Shown: positions 33,381 through 44,739 of the stretch, piece by piece
Numbering within the stretch: the stretch's first letter is position 1
Layout of the letters: each line of letters begins with the position of its first letter
NCBI GenBank assembly: GCA_012295275.1
Contig: CM022671.1
Coordinates: 18,306,956-18,368,955 of the forward strand
Direction: 5' to 3'
DNA length: 62,000 bases
DNA from: Chrysomallon squamiferum
Taxonomy: Eukaryota; Mollusca; Gastropoda; Neomphalida; Peltospiridae
Program-made: the position numbers and the translations under genes
The notes under the pieces: generated by a model
Database searches by the model: none
What the model was told of the DNA's origin: nothing
What the model saw: only the letters and a program-made list of their open reading frames with translations

Positions 33381-33430
33381 ATGTATGTATGTATGTATGT
33401 ATGTATGTATGTATGTATGTATGTATGTCT
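33381..33430. repeat. (TATG)n microsatellite
   Basis: About 12 TATG units directly at the head of the SINE-like copy. Confidence 0.95.
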
Positions 33431-34044
33431 CTATCTATCAATCTGTCTATCTAAATTTATAATTATTTGCATTCTTGTGTGGTGGCTTTGCAAGTAGCAA
33501 TGTTTTTGTTTTGGAGGTGTGTGTCTTTTAGTATGCAATTATTTTAGAATAATTTTCTGAGACAGTGTGCCTGTATGTGTGTATGTGTGTATGTATGCCC
33601 AGGCTTGGTCGTTAAGAAAACAGTCCATCTTCAAAATATTTACATCACAACAGACGCATAAATGAACGGACAGTCAGATGGCAAAAACGTTTAGTTTCCT
33701 TATTCCACCTTCACTGGTCCGAGACACGTTTTTTACACATTTGTACACGCAAATACATTTCACTCCTGTGAGCACTCGTGTTTTGTTCCTTTATTTTATT
33801 TGTATATGTACAGTTTGCGATAAAATGCTTGCTCATGCGTACTTCTGTACATATATTTATTTGTATACGTGTGTTCAGTTGGGTAAACGTGTCCGCTAGG
33901 TTTTTGTATCGTCAAGAAAATATTTTAGTACAGCTACTTGTATCAGGTTTTCGTCTTCCGCGATCATTTCAAAGAACTCGCTGTTTGTTTGGACATGCCC
34001 GAAGTGTGTGTTGGGGAAAGCGTAAAGTTTTTCTCGTCTTTAGA
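33431..34044. other. Unique sequence
   Basis: Complex sequence with short TATG runs (33570-33600). Plus frames at 33678-33899 and 33778-34236 have no recognised domain. Confidence 0.35.
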
Positions 34045-34300
34045 ATAATAATAATAATAATAATAATATTAATAATAATAATAATTAGTGGTAGTAGTAG
34101 TAATAGCAGTAGCAGCAGGAGCAGTAGTAGTAGTAATAATAATAATAATAGCTTTAGCAGGACTAGCAGAGTGGAAGTAGTAGTAATACCTGTAGTGGTA
34201 GTAGGAACAATGGTAGTAGTAATAATAATAGTATAGAAGTAGCAGCAGGAGTAGCAGTAGTGATGGTGGTGGTGGTAGTAGTTGTATTGGTGTTGATTCT
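34045..34300. repeat. (AAT)n and (AGT/AGC)n triplet region
   Basis: AAT triplets (34045-34086), then irregular TAG/CAG/GGT triplets. The Ser/Ile/Val-rich frame is a translation of them. Confidence 0.85.
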
Positions 34301-34381
34301 TCTTACTGTTGTTATTGTTTAATTTTTGTAAATGTTGTTATTTATTTCTTTTTATTTTTCTTCTTCTTCTTCTTCTTCTTC

Positions 34382-34412
<31 letters not shown>

Positions 34413-34451
34413 TATTATTATTATTATTGTTATTATTATTATTATTATTAT

Positions 34452-34484
<33 letters not shown>

Positions 34485-34615
34485 AACTATAGCTACAATG
34501 TCTACTACTGCTGCTACTATTATTATTGTTATGTTACCACTGTTACAAGTACTACTACTGCAACTACTACTACTACCACTACTACTATTATTATTATTAT
34601 TATTATTATTAATCA
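34301..34615. repeat. CTT, TTA and CTA triplet region
   Basis: CTT triplets at 34361-34383, TTA triplets to 34452, then ACT triplets with interruptions, then TTA triplets at 34583-34610. Poly-Leu/Ile/Thr frames are artefacts. Confidence 0.9.
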
Positions 34616-35421
34616 AACACGTTAAGAAAGTACAAACGTTAAAACAATATTTTACAAGTCTGATTATTTAAAGTTAGGAACGGACGGTAAAGGTACAAAG
34701 TCTAAACACAAAAAATATTCCTAAATAGAAAGCATAAAACATTTTATTTCAGGACGAAAAACGCAGAAGAAAGCACGAGAAAAGTATCTCGAAAAGAATG
34801 CAATGTTGCGTTGAAATTGCTTTGAAAAGAAAGATACACTTGTGAATCCAGAAATGAACTGGCTTCTTTTGCCTCCCTGTACTGTCAAAATTATTTTTTG
34901 TTGGTATTGTTTTGTTTTTTAATTTTTGCTGTTTTCTTCATAAAAATCATAAAGATCCTATTTTCGAAATAATTATGGTTTAACTCTCTTTTTGCAATTA
35001 CGGCTCAGCCCCTAAAATAAGTACTATCTAACCAGAACAACATTAATAATGTCTTATCAACATGAATTCAGATATATCTTCAGAAATAGGTAATATATTT
35101 TCTGCTGGAGTTTTTCTTCGTTTTCTGTCAAAATACTGATATGTAATTTTTTTTTTTTTTGTACTCCTAATTAGTGTTGGATGTTATTTTGCATCTGTTG
35201 ATTTTTTGTTTTTTGGAATTTTTTTCTTTGTTTTTCTAGATGTTCCGTCATTAAACTGTTAAGTGCAAAAATGTCATAGATTTTTATTTATAAACAAAAT
35301 AAATAATAAACAAGACGAAAACGGAGGAGATGCAAAGTTCTCACTACATTCTTGAGATGTTTTAATTTTTATATTTTTTTTACTTTTCGGTTATTTATCA
35401 TGGGTTTTGAAACTTGTGTAT

Positions 35422-35424
<3 letters not shown>
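34616..35424. other. Unique spacer
   Basis: About 800 bases of A+T-rich DNA with T-runs. No gene, repeat array or motif cluster recognised. Confidence 0.4.
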
Positions 35425-35456
<32 letters not shown>

Positions 35457-35460
35457 AAAT
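35425..35460. repeat. (AAAT)n microsatellite
   Basis: About eight AAAT units. Confidence 0.9.
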
Positions 35461-35574
35461 TACATCTAAAAAGTATGTCTCTGTATGTGTACGAACGTAA
35501 TAAGTAAGTATATAGCAGATAAATATATTAGTATGTTTATTAAACGTATGAATGTTTGCATATTTACGAGTGAA

Positions 35575-35699
<125 letters not shown>

Positions 35700-36175
35700 G
35701 GATGTTCTTGCGTGCGCATGTTTGTAATTAAACTTCAGCCCAAATGGAAACATATTTTATCTCTGACACATACGTATAAACAGGACAAAAAATTGTACAC
35801 GTCATTTTTAGTTCTAAAATTAGATCGGCACCGAACCGTACGCAACGTAATTACACCAGTAAGTACACGATTCTATAAATTCTCCTTGAAGTGTACGTGT
35901 GTGTGCGTAAGTATCTGCGTAAGTACGTGCGTCGAGAACCATGTGACTGCAGGTCTGCACGTGACAGAAACAGTTCGCGCATGCAGTGATCCGCGCACGC
36001 ACCTGTTTGACGCCTTACCTGCTAGCGCCGCGTTGTAAACCTATTTAGTAAGAAAAATAAATCATCTGTTCTTGATGACAGTCTTGCAAAACATTTACTG
36101 TTATTCCCTGCATTCCGTCCTCACTTGAACACTGTTTGAACATATTTATACAAGCTTCACTTCCATTTCTTCTTC
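35700..36175. other. Unique sequence with CpG- and ACGT-rich patch
   Basis: 35815-36015 is richer in CpG, with GTGCGTAAGTA-like units repeated three times near 35905. A 108-codon plus frame spans it but matches nothing known. Confidence 0.3.
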
Positions 36176-36341
36176 TCTTGCCTTTTTTTATATATTTTTT
36201 TTTTCTCCTATTTCTTACTGGGTGTTTTGGTTCTTTTTTTTTTTCTCTCTCCTGATTCTTATTTTCACTTTTTTTTTTTTTTTTTTTTTTTTTTTTGTTT
36301 TTTTGCCCTTCTCCTTTTTCCTTTTTATTTTTTTTTTCCAG
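36176..36341 (+). other. Long polypyrimidine tract ending in CAG
   Basis: About 160 bases dominated by T and C, with a 37-base near-pure T stretch at 36268-36305, ending TTTTTTTCCAG at 36341. This is the best 3' splice-site-like sequence noticed in the window. Plain T-rich low complexity is the alternative. Confidence 0.4.
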
Positions 36342-36490
36342 ACTGCCACGCGCTTAATGGAAGTATCCAATGGAAGGTGAAGGGTAGACTACACCAGAGG
36401 AGTAACCCGAAACCAAGGGCAATCAATCGTTGGCTAAGTTCGTTGGAAGCAGTTGGGGAAAGTTTTTCTTTCTATGGATGCGATGAACAT
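36342..36490 (+). other. Possible exon after strong acceptor-like site
   Basis: Starts right after the CAG at 36339-36341 and is open in the frame of the 36227-36817 reading frame, giving DCHALNGSIQWKVKGRLHQR at its start. A donor-like AAG|GTGAAG lies at 36376/36377, which would make a 35-base micro-exon. A longer reading continues through GC-richer sequence to about 36490 before becoming A+T-rich. No family is recognised. Coding status is speculative. Confidence 0.18.
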
Positions 36491-37359
36491 TCATCATGGT
36501 TAGTTTTGAGTAAACGGACTCTACTTATTTTGTACTTACGTTCGACATCTGTTAGTCTGTGCTTGGTCTACAGATATATATTATATTATATATATATATA
36601 TAAAAAATTGTTGACTTTCCGCGACACTGATTTGTTTCTGGCTGGTCTATATCTACTTACTTTATATTTAAAATATAATTATTTCTCAGAATATTCGGAG
36701 CTATTCTATTCTAATCTATATTATTCAATTATTTATTTATTTTGGATAATAACGGTACCTTGTTTGCATTTTATAATTTATCTTCTTATGAGTGAATACA
36801 TATGTGTTACTGTTTAAATGTTTTTCTTCCCACATTACACTGAGGAACGTAAAATCAGAGATCATGAATACTTGTAAACAAATTTTCACTATTTAACAAA
36901 TCTTTGCAATGAGATTACGATCTGAAACTGACGATCATCAACGCATTTTGATCACAAAATAAACCTAGGTTTTCTCGATAACATTTGTATGCTGTACGAA
37001 TATTATTACTGTTTCAAATTTTAAAATGTTTCATGATCCCTAACTTAGTTGTTCGGCATAAGTAAGGAAAAACTGGATAAGAAACCCGATACAGTCATTA
37101 GACGACAATATATTTTAATACAGACATTTCGAAATAAACAGGTGTTTCAATGTGTGAGTAATAGCAATACAATAACACGCCCGAAGAAATGAATAGATAT
37201 TTTTGTGACAGTTTCTAAATAATCAAAACAGAAATTAAGTAGCATTGTCCCGAAAGATTGGAAAATGACAGCTATGTGTACCTCTTCATGCTTGTTATTT
37301 TATTGTTATTTTTTATTATTAGCAAATGTTTGTGTCTAAAATATACTTACACGTTTTTG

Positions 37360-37360
<1 letters not shown>
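36491..37360. other. A+T-rich spacer with short (TA)n
   Basis: (TA)n at 36570-36600. Otherwise unique. No gene recognised. Confidence 0.45.

Positions 37361-37362
<2 letters not shown>

Positions 37363-37437
<75 letters not shown>
37363..37437 (+). repeat. (CT)n microsatellite
   Basis: Pure CT tract of about 75 bases running into GTATGTGTG and TACA units to about 37490. Confidence 0.97.
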
Positions 37438-37441
<4 letters not shown>

Positions 37442-37490
37442 GTGTGTGTGTACATACTTACATACATACTTACATACATATATATATAAA

Positions 37491-37838
37491 CACTTATAAG
37501 TATACGTAATATACGTGCAATACAATATATAATACCTCTGTTCTTGTTACAGACACACTTTATTGTTTGAAGCTTGAGAATACAGTGCGTTATTTCACAG
37601 TTAACACGACCGAACAGGTGAAGTCAATGAAAGGTTGAGTAATTCCAATTAATGTTCGAGTTGGAACAAAAATCAGACTCAAAGAAATTTTTACAGTTTC
37701 CTTGCTTAAAGAGATCTGCTTTTGGCGCCGAACACAGCCAGCAAAAGTCTTTTCTACGTAATTTTTATTACACCGGAAACGGAATGCATTTTTGTTTTAA
37801 TTAAACTGTATCTGTAGAAGGAGGCAAAGACCACACGC

Positions 37839-37879
<41 letters not shown>

Positions 37880-38370
37880 TAAAAACCGAATCCTTCACAT
37901 GCATAGATATTCTAACACATGCACAAACAACGTACCTCAAGAAAAATTAACTATTCGCTTTTTGAATTGCTTTATTTAAATTGTCTAAAAGGAAATATTA
38001 ATTATATTTATTTCTACACAAGAGAACACGTATTTTTATTTAAATAGTTTACGTGTCATACTTGAGTATTTCTGTAAACTTTAATTATATATATATATAT
38101 AAACATGTATGTCCAAGCTTTAAAATCACAAATACGGGTTTGGATGGACAACGTTAATCACAAAAATATTCAAAGATGGCTGGCTGTTTTACCTACAACC
38201 ACTGAGTTTTATCCAAGACAGAAAAAAATTACAAGAAATACTGTTTATACATTATACATGAAAGAACCTTTTGGTTTTTATCATGTTGCATATAATTTAA
38301 GAATTTATTTTATTTGTGTTGAAAAAAACAAATAACGGAATTAATTAAAGATAGTTTTAAAGCAATCATC
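37491..38370. other. Unique spacer with (TA)n tracts
   Basis: (TA)n at 37844-37870 and 38087-38100. A 76-codon plus frame (38105-38335) has mixed composition but no recognisable domain or splice context. GGCGCCGAACA near 37725 is the only GC-rich patch. Confidence 0.35.
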
Positions 38371-38486
38371 ACCGATGCAACTGCAACCACCATCCGTTGC
38401 TGCTGATGCTGCTAGTTCTACTACTACAACTACTCTTACAGTTACTGCTGATACTTCGTGTAAAACCAGCTACTGATTCAGGTAGT

Positions 38487-38886
38487 TTACCTTTGCTAAT
38501 ATTATTTCAAGTGCTATTAAACTAGCACTATCAGCTTCAGATACATTACTACAACAACTGCTACTGTTTTTACAGGAACGATACATGCATCACAGCAACA
38601 ACGACAGCTTATACTAAAGCAACAGCAACCTCAACTTATACTAAAGCAACATCAACGAAAACCTATATTAAAGCAACATCAACGACAACTTATACTAAAG
38701 CAACATCAACGACAGCTTACACTAAAGCAACATCAACGACAACTTATACTAAAGCAACATCAACGACAACTTACACTAAAGCAACATCGAAGACAACTTA
38801 CACTAAAGCAACAACGACAACGCATACTAATGTCAGAAGAAATATTCACTACAACAACAGCAGTAACAACATATATCAACAATAAC
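38487..38886 (+). other. Open frame (no ATG) carrying nine-residue Thr/Ser repeat
   Basis: The plus frame is open from just after a TAG at 38484-38486 to a TAA at 38884. It has no ATG. Its middle third encodes TYTKATSTT eight times with few changes (AYTKATSTT, TYIKATSTT). Upstream residues are mixed (IKLALSASDTLLQQLLL); downstream the frame becomes Asn-rich and stops. A Thr/Ser-rich tandem repeat resembles mucin-like extracellular proteins, but without start, signal peptide or splice sites it may simply be a 27-bp minisatellite that is open by chance. Confidence 0.25.
38602..38834 (+). repeat. 27-bp tandem array, 8 regular copies
   Basis: AAAGCAACATCAACGACA starts at 38616, 38643, 38670, 38697, 38724, 38751, 38778 and 38805, an exact 27-base step. 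Copies differ by one to three substitutions and there are no gaps until the last, which lacks a triplet. Period and gap pattern keep the reading frame. Confidence 0.95.
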
Positions 38887-39140
38887 AACAACTACTATTA
38901 CAGGAAAGCAAACACATCACAACGTAAATTAGTACAAGAACAATAACTACTGTTACAGAAGAAACACACTACGGCAGCAACGACAACTATTACTGGTACA
39001 ACAACTACTACTATTGCAAAACAAAACCCCACATACACCACTGCGTGAACAACATACTAGAACAACAACAAGAGTTACCAGAAAGCTGCGACTAGAACAA
39101 AAACTACGACCACTACTACCACTATTGCAATATAATTTCT
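38835..39140 (+). repeat. Degenerate ACA/ACT-rich array, ~60-70 bp units
   Basis: A phrase ACTACTRTTACAG followed by GAAA-containing and then ACACAT/ACACAC-like sequence recurs near 38892, 38948 and 39008 with variation. Triplet-rich throughout. Minus-strand Cys/Ser-rich frame is its translation. Confidence 0.55.
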
Positions 39141-39840
39141 GCAATAATAAATATCTCTGTTTATTGATGATTAAAAGTAAGTACAGCTAATACCATTAAA
39201 AAATATCATTCGCGCTACTTAAGATTACAAATGAATTCCAAGATTATGCATTCTAAAATCTGACACCGCGATATCAGAGAAAACAGCAGTATCATATAAA
39301 TATATTACAGCAGTTATTTACTCAAAAAAAAATAAAAAATAAAAATAAAAAACTGAATTCCTTCTAAAAATAGTTCAAAAGTGTCAGGAATATTCATTAC
39401 ATGTCATGACGTCATAACAAAATTTAAAAACCAAGGAAACTCCAAATAATTTAAGATTGAAATTAAACCTTACCAGAGAAATGAAAAATATCATCGCTTT
39501 AATTGTGCGTAATGTCAGAGTAATATAAACCAGACAGTACAGCTGTTAAGACTGTCAGCAGAGGTGTTAAGAATTAACTGTAATCTATTGTAATTACCTG
39601 ACACTGACACCAGTACTTTACCTCTGTGTTATGCATCAGGTTAACCTTTGTATTGTCTCATAATTTTAGTGCAGTACAGTATATTTGGGAGGTAACTGCA
39701 AATCAAAACAAAGGTATTTCATCTATTTTGTGATGTTCTGTAGATTAAGGACTATTAGATTATTTATTTTAAAAGACGTCGAAGGGTATAAAGATGACGA
39801 TGCTGACAATGGTGGTGATGATAACATCAATGATGACTGT
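39141..39840. other. Unique spacer with one CRE palindrome
   Basis: TGACGTCA lies at 39407-39414 within CATGTCATGACGTCATAAC. No gene recognised. Confidence 0.4.
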
Positions 39841-39848
39841 GATTGCAG

Positions 39849-39849
39849 A

Positions 39850-39901
<52 letters not shown>

Positions 39902-40033
39902 GTAACAACGATAATTATAATGATGATGATGATGATGACGTCGATAATAATAGTTATAATAATAATAATGATGATGATGATAATAGTGATGGCAATGCTG
40001 TTTATAACAATAATAATAATAATAATAAAAAAA

Positions 40034-40100
<67 letters not shown>
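39849..40100. repeat. (AAT)n/(GAT)n/(AAAT)n microsatellite region
   Basis: AAT triplets at 39849-39900, GAT triplets around 39920 and 39970, AAT again, AAAT at 40030-40070, AAT to 40100. Asn/Asp- and Ile/Met-rich frames are artefacts. Confidence 0.95.
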
Positions 40101-40377
40101 TAAGTAATACAAATGTAACTTCAGAGAACCTTTCTAGACTTACTTACCTTCTTCATAATGTTACATGAGACACATTTCTTTCTCAGCCTAATAAACTAAG
40201 TGACTGTCTTCCATTCCCTGCACTTACAGTGATGATGTATATGAAGATCTAATTTAATTTATTTTTCAGGAGCGAAGCTTAGTGAGAGTACTTTTTATTA
40301 ACCTAACTGATAGTTTTACACTGATAAGTAATGCTTTCTTTTCCGTGGTAATTAAAGTTTACCATATATATACAATT

Positions 40378-40414
40378 GTATGTATGTATGTATGTATGTA
40401 TGTATGTATGTATG

Positions 40415-40460
<46 letters not shown>
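40378..40460. repeat. (TATG)n then (TA)n microsatellite
   Basis: About ten TATG units passing directly into about 20 TA units. Confidence 0.95.
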
Positions 40461-40463
<3 letters not shown>

Positions 40464-40569
40464 TAAGTGTAAAATGATCACTTAGCTTATTAGGTTAAAA
40501 AATATATTTTTCATCTACAATATATATTCAAAAAAAAAAAAAAAAGGACTTACACAGTACACACATATG

Positions 40570-40790
40570 TAGGTATGTATGTGTGTATGTATGTATGTAT
40601 GTATGTATGTATGTATGTATGTATGAATGTATGTGTGTATGTATGCATGCATGTGTATATGTGTGGGGGTATATATTTGGATATATATTTTAATGTATGT
40701 GTGTATGTGTGTGTGTCTGTGTGTATGTGTATGTCTGTGTCTGCATCTGTGTATGTGTCTGTGTGTCTGTGTGTTTCTGTGGTGTATATA
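40570..40790. repeat. (TATG)n/(TG)n/(TCTG)n microsatellite
   Basis: TATG units, then irregular TG with TCTG. Cys/Val/Met frames are artefacts. Confidence 0.95.
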
Positions 40791-41425
40791 TTTTCTCAGC
40801 CCAATAAGCTAAGTGACATTTTACACTTACAAGTAAAGCTTTCCACGGCCCTTACGACTGACCAAGATGATGTATGTGAAAATGACAGTATAATAATTCT
40901 TGAAGCTTTAGAGAAGTGGCATTTCTCTCTCACCTTAATAAGCTAAGTGTTCTCGGTTATGGGTGTGAAGAAAATTAGTAATAATAAATGTTTAATCTAT
41001 GGGATGGGATGCAGAGGATGGGTTTATGTTTTTAATAATCTAACTAATTACGATGACGTGATCGAAGATGGTGTGGTGTTAATAACTGTTTAATTTTCCG
41101 TGAAAATGATGTCGTGTTTTAAAGAAGGGTGCACCTTTGTAATAAACTTACTGACCATGATGGTGTGTTAAAACGAAGATGGCGCAGTATTAATAACTGT
41201 TTCATTTTGTGGCTTATAAGAAGATATCTTTTTAATAATCTAAGTGACCGTGATGACGTCAGTGAAGATAACTAACTGTGTAATTTTGTGGGTATGGGTA
41301 TCTTTCTAATAAGCTAAGTACCCATAATGGTGTGAACGAACATTTGCGTAATATTAATAACTGTATAATTTTGTGGGTGGGAGAATCTTTCTCATAAACT
41401 AAGTGACCACTTTACAAAACACATT

Positions 41426-41590
41426 ATCTCGTCAGTGGTGCTCAGACTAAAGTTACTGTTCTCTGCTTTACACTTGCTGCTTGACAGGTGCTCTGTCTGA
41501 AAGACTCTTCATTTGCACTAAGTTATTTTCGTTATTTCAGAACATAGTGCATGCTTGGTAATCTCGAGTATTCAGTCTCTTTTAGGTAAA
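41426..41590. other. Unique sequence
   Basis: No gene recognised. Confidence 0.35.
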
Positions 41591-41593
41591 CGG

Positions 41594-41953
41594 TCAATTA
41601 TTGATAACACCATTGATCTTTCGCCTTGCTCTTCTTTTTAAAACGTGAACTGAAAGAAATCTTCGCAAACAAGAACAAAGATTAAATGAAGCTACTTCAA
41701 CCAGCACCTCGACGTTTGGTGGGAAATTTTTCACAAGAAAAACGTGGAAACTGTAACAGATTAATTCACATGAATATGGAGACTCTGTAGTTGAGAAAGA
41801 CAGAAGCTTTGATTTGTCCGACATTTTACATAAAAAACAAAACAAAAAAAAGTACCATTTTCTTATTGCTTTGACCAAATTTTTCCAGATTGTTTTGTCA
41901 GAATTTGGGAGAGAAGTTGCCTCCCGAACCCTCTGTCTTAGTTGTACGCTCAT
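41594..41953 (-). other. 119-codon open frame, doubtful
   Basis: A minus-strand ATG frame that is not produced by a simple repeat, except for a Phe-rich patch from an A-run. Its first ~36 residues include REATSLPNSDKTIWKNLVKA, which has protein-like composition. A GT that could act as a donor follows the codons for AIRKW. No domain recognised, no upstream exon or promoter seen. Confidence 0.2.
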
Positions 41954-42190
41954 GGGTTAACTGTTTGTAAGAAAAAGATACGGCAGACACTTCAGTCATG
42001 CCTAATCTTGAAACCTCTGTTGCTGGTCTAAGAAAGATCGCTGTTGGCATACTGGATAACAGTTAGAAAAGAACTGATATAGTAATCTTAAATACTTTCT
42101 GTTGGTTATGGGGATTCACTGTGCTTTAATTTAAACTTCGGACATATTTGATTAATTAAAATAGTCAAACTAACAGACAAGATGTTTTTG
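41954..42190. other. Unique sequence
   Basis: No gene or array recognised. Confidence 0.35.
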
Positions 42191-42194
42191 TTTT

Positions 42195-42485
42195 CGGGTT
42201 TCGTTAAACCACCAATGGTTCCTTCCTTCACTTAGCTATCAGCAGGAGATTGGGCGCAAACCTTAATCTTAGCAGCATTCAAATCCATTGCTTTACCACA
42301 GTCACATCAAGACTGGTTAAGAATAATGTTAGTGCAATTACCTGCACGCGATGTTGAACCCTGACATCTTTAAAATCAGTGTCTTAACCACAAGATCATC
42401 AAGACGGGAAACATTAGAGTTACTGGATTCGATCCTGAAACTAAACACCTTTGAAATCCAAGGCTTAACCATAATATGATTACAT
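42195..42485 (-). repeat. Tandem array of degraded tRNA-like modules
   Basis: Read on the minus strand, three units share TGTGGTTAAGNCA (D-arm/A-box-like), then TGATTTNAAAGG (anticodon-arm-like) and AGGGTTCAA or AGGATCGAATCC (T-arm/B-box-like). The TGGTTAAG-type core lies at 42291-42298, 42383-42390 and 42464-42471 on the plus strand as its complement. Spacings are 92 and 81 bases, close to a tRNA length plus linker. A weaker fourth copy is possible near 42203. None looks like a functional tRNA. This may be a tandemly arranged SINE head or the remains of a tRNA gene cluster. Confidence 0.5.
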
Positions 42486-43010
42486 TATTAGCTAAGATTA
42501 ATATCAGAAATACATTCATTTATAATACAGTCACGCCCACTTAGACTGATATTCCAAGTATTTAACCTTTCAAAGGTTAATAATGTAGCGAAGCGCAGCG
42601 GTAGTAGAAAAATCAGTGTTTTGCGCCTCATCATTTTTGCCGTTATTATTTCTGCTAGCTCTTGCAGTTAAGCTAATGGCTGTGAATTCAAAGCGTTTGC
42701 AAAACGTTAACGTTAGTTTAGCATTCCTGTGACAGACGGCGGAACTGCAGGCGAAAAAATAAGAAAGAAAAAAACAACAACAACTGTAGAGCGGTAAAAC
42801 AAAAAAAAAACATCGACGTTCATGGTGTATGCAACGTAACGTCAAAGAACGCTTGCTAGGTCAGAACGCTTAACCTCTACATTAGATTGCTATCTTGGCT
42901 AGCACCTTTGTGAAACGCGATGCCAGATCTGCTGGAGAAACAAGGTAAAAAAAAAAAAAAAATAGTAAAAAGGCGTAAAGAAAAAACACATAACACAAGA
43001 ATGTCAGATT
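42486..43010. other. Unique sequence
   Basis: Balanced DNA at 42570-42740 and 42840-42940. The 91-codon minus frame (42570-42845) has no recognised domain. Confidence 0.35.
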
Positions 43011-43200
43011 TTTTTTTTTCTTACCTTCTCGTTCCCACCTTGTAACTCCGAAAATAACCTCCGCAGATTAACAAATCCGTCAGCACTTTACAGTACTATC
43101 TCTCCTTTTTTTTCCCCCTCTTCACCTTTTTTTTTTTTTAATCCTTTTTTTTTCTTTATCTTTTTTTTTTTTTTCTATCTATTTCTTCCTCACACTGCTC
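43010..43200. repeat. T/C-rich low-complexity region
   Basis: Several T-runs with C interruptions. Confidence 0.8.
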
Positions 43201-43800
43201 GTTTCCCGGACAAAGACTGACAATTTTGACCTATTAGCTAGGCGGAAAATTGATGGCGACTTTCCGTTGATGGATTCTGTAACAATCTGTTTACAAAATA
43301 CCACTGAATGTTTAGAAGGCAAAAGGTGCTGAAGGTTTTATCACAAACGGTTATTTATTTCAAACGTAAAGAATCAATCTTAATGGGCCTCCCCCCCCCA
43401 CACACACATTTAGTTTTGAAGGAAAAAAAAGGAAGTGAAAAAACAAAACAACAACAACCATAAACCTGTTTCCTTACAACAGTTTTCAAGGTGTAACCTT
43501 AGCAAGATAATGCCTAGCATTTCTAATTCATGGCAGACCGTACGTCAATTTATTTTTGTATTGGGAGGCACCTAGATCGCGCCCTGATACCGAATGTTTC
43601 CGAAAGAATCTACTTTTAAACGAATTCTTCTTTACAATTAATCTTCTACAAAATCTATACTAAACAGGACAGGTTACTGTAAACATTTTTCAAAGTCTGC
43701 GTTAGAAAGGCGTGCTTTACAGCATGATGTGTTGAAAATCCATTGAAAATATTCCCTTAGAAAAAAAAACACACACTTTTATACGTCGATGTAATTATTT
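43201..43800. other. Unique sequence
   Basis: Complex DNA. TTTTGACCTATTAGCTAGG near 43225 contains a TGACCT nuclear-receptor half-site. No gene recognised. Confidence 0.35.
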
Positions 43801-43996
43801 CCATTATGTTCTTTCTTTTCTTTGTTCTTTTTTTAAATGTTTTTTTGTCATTTTATTTTTCTTCTTTTTTTTTTTTTTTCATTTTTTTTTTTTTTTTGTC
43901 TTTTAAATACGTAATAGCATTTCGCAATAATTCATTTTTTCTACCTTAATTTTTTCAATACTCACAATAATATCTTTCCTATTTTCTTTTCTTACT

Positions 43997-44030
<34 letters not shown>

Positions 44031-44100
44031 CAATCTTCATTTTGTTTTGTTATTATTTAGTTTTGTTTTGTCTAGGGGCTTTATTATTACTATTATTATT

Positions 44101-44139
<39 letters not shown>

Positions 44140-44270
44140 TTATGTAATCTATTTTTTTTTTTATTATTATATTCGAAATATCTCATTCTGTTTCATAATT
44201 GCTGTTATTGTTGCTGTTGCTGTTGTTGTTGTTATTGTTATTGTTGTTATTATTTTAACTACTGCAGAGG
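43801..44270. repeat. T-rich, (TTA)n and (TTG)n region
   Basis: T-runs (43865-43880, 43885-43897, 44000-44026, 44100-44112), TTA triplets at 44113-44140 and GTT/GCT triplets at 44200-44250. Confidence 0.9.
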
Positions 44271-44555
44271 GAAAAAATAACAGCGTCGTCTATTACCAAA
44301 CAAAACTACACTGTGTATTTTAAAAATACGTTTGGATCAGATACTCATAAGATCCATTAATGTGTGAATGGTCTGATCCTTGACTGTCTCTATGAACAAC
44401 TTTGCACTATTTTCAATTTTCATTTTTTTTTTTAATACGTCAATGATTTCACCACTGGTTACGTCAAGAAATATATTCTGGGTGCTGAACAGGACTGCTT
44501 CTAATCTATTTGTGTGTGAAACATACACTAACGTTTTACGAATATTCGTTAGTGC
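44271..44555. other. Unique sequence
   Basis: Contains an eight-base inverted repeat GGATCAGA/TCTGATCC (about 44335-44378). No gene recognised. Confidence 0.35.
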
Positions 44556-44640
44556 CTTTTATTATTATTTTTATTATAATTATTATTATTATTATTTTTT
44601 TTTTATGATTGTTATTATTATTATTGTTGTTGATATTGTT

Positions 44641-44676
<36 letters not shown>

Positions 44677-44706
44677 GTTGTTGTTGTTATTATTATTATT
44701 ATTTTT
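44556..44706. repeat. (TTA)n/(TTG)n microsatellite
   Basis: TTA and TTG triplets with a T-run. Leu/Ile/Val frames are artefacts. Confidence 0.95.
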
Positions 44707-44739
44707 TCTTCTCTCTCAACCCAACACCTGTTTCCACCA

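Larger units (their letters stand above)
40180..41425 (+). repeat. Decayed tandem array around AATAANCTAAGTGA
   Basis: The phrase TCTNAATAANCTAAGTGA occurs near 40196, 40809, 40943, 41040, 41148, 41240, 41313 and 41399. It is usually followed by CCNTGATGATGT, then GTGAAGATGG and TATTAATAACTGTTTAATTT and a G-rich stretch. Steps after 40809 are 134, 97, 108, 92, 73 and 86. Two TATG/TG microsatellites (40375-40460, 40570-40790) separate the 40196 copy from the rest. One unit includes a perfect CRE, TGACGTCA at 41254-41261. Confidence 0.7.

Noticed and set aside
42195-42485. Functional tRNA genes
   Set aside because: The A and B boxes are degenerate and no seven-base acceptor stem pairing was found in any unit.
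44335-44378. Transposon ends (GGATCAGA/TCTGATCC)
   Set aside because: Only eight bases, 28 bases apart, with no target duplication; could be chance.
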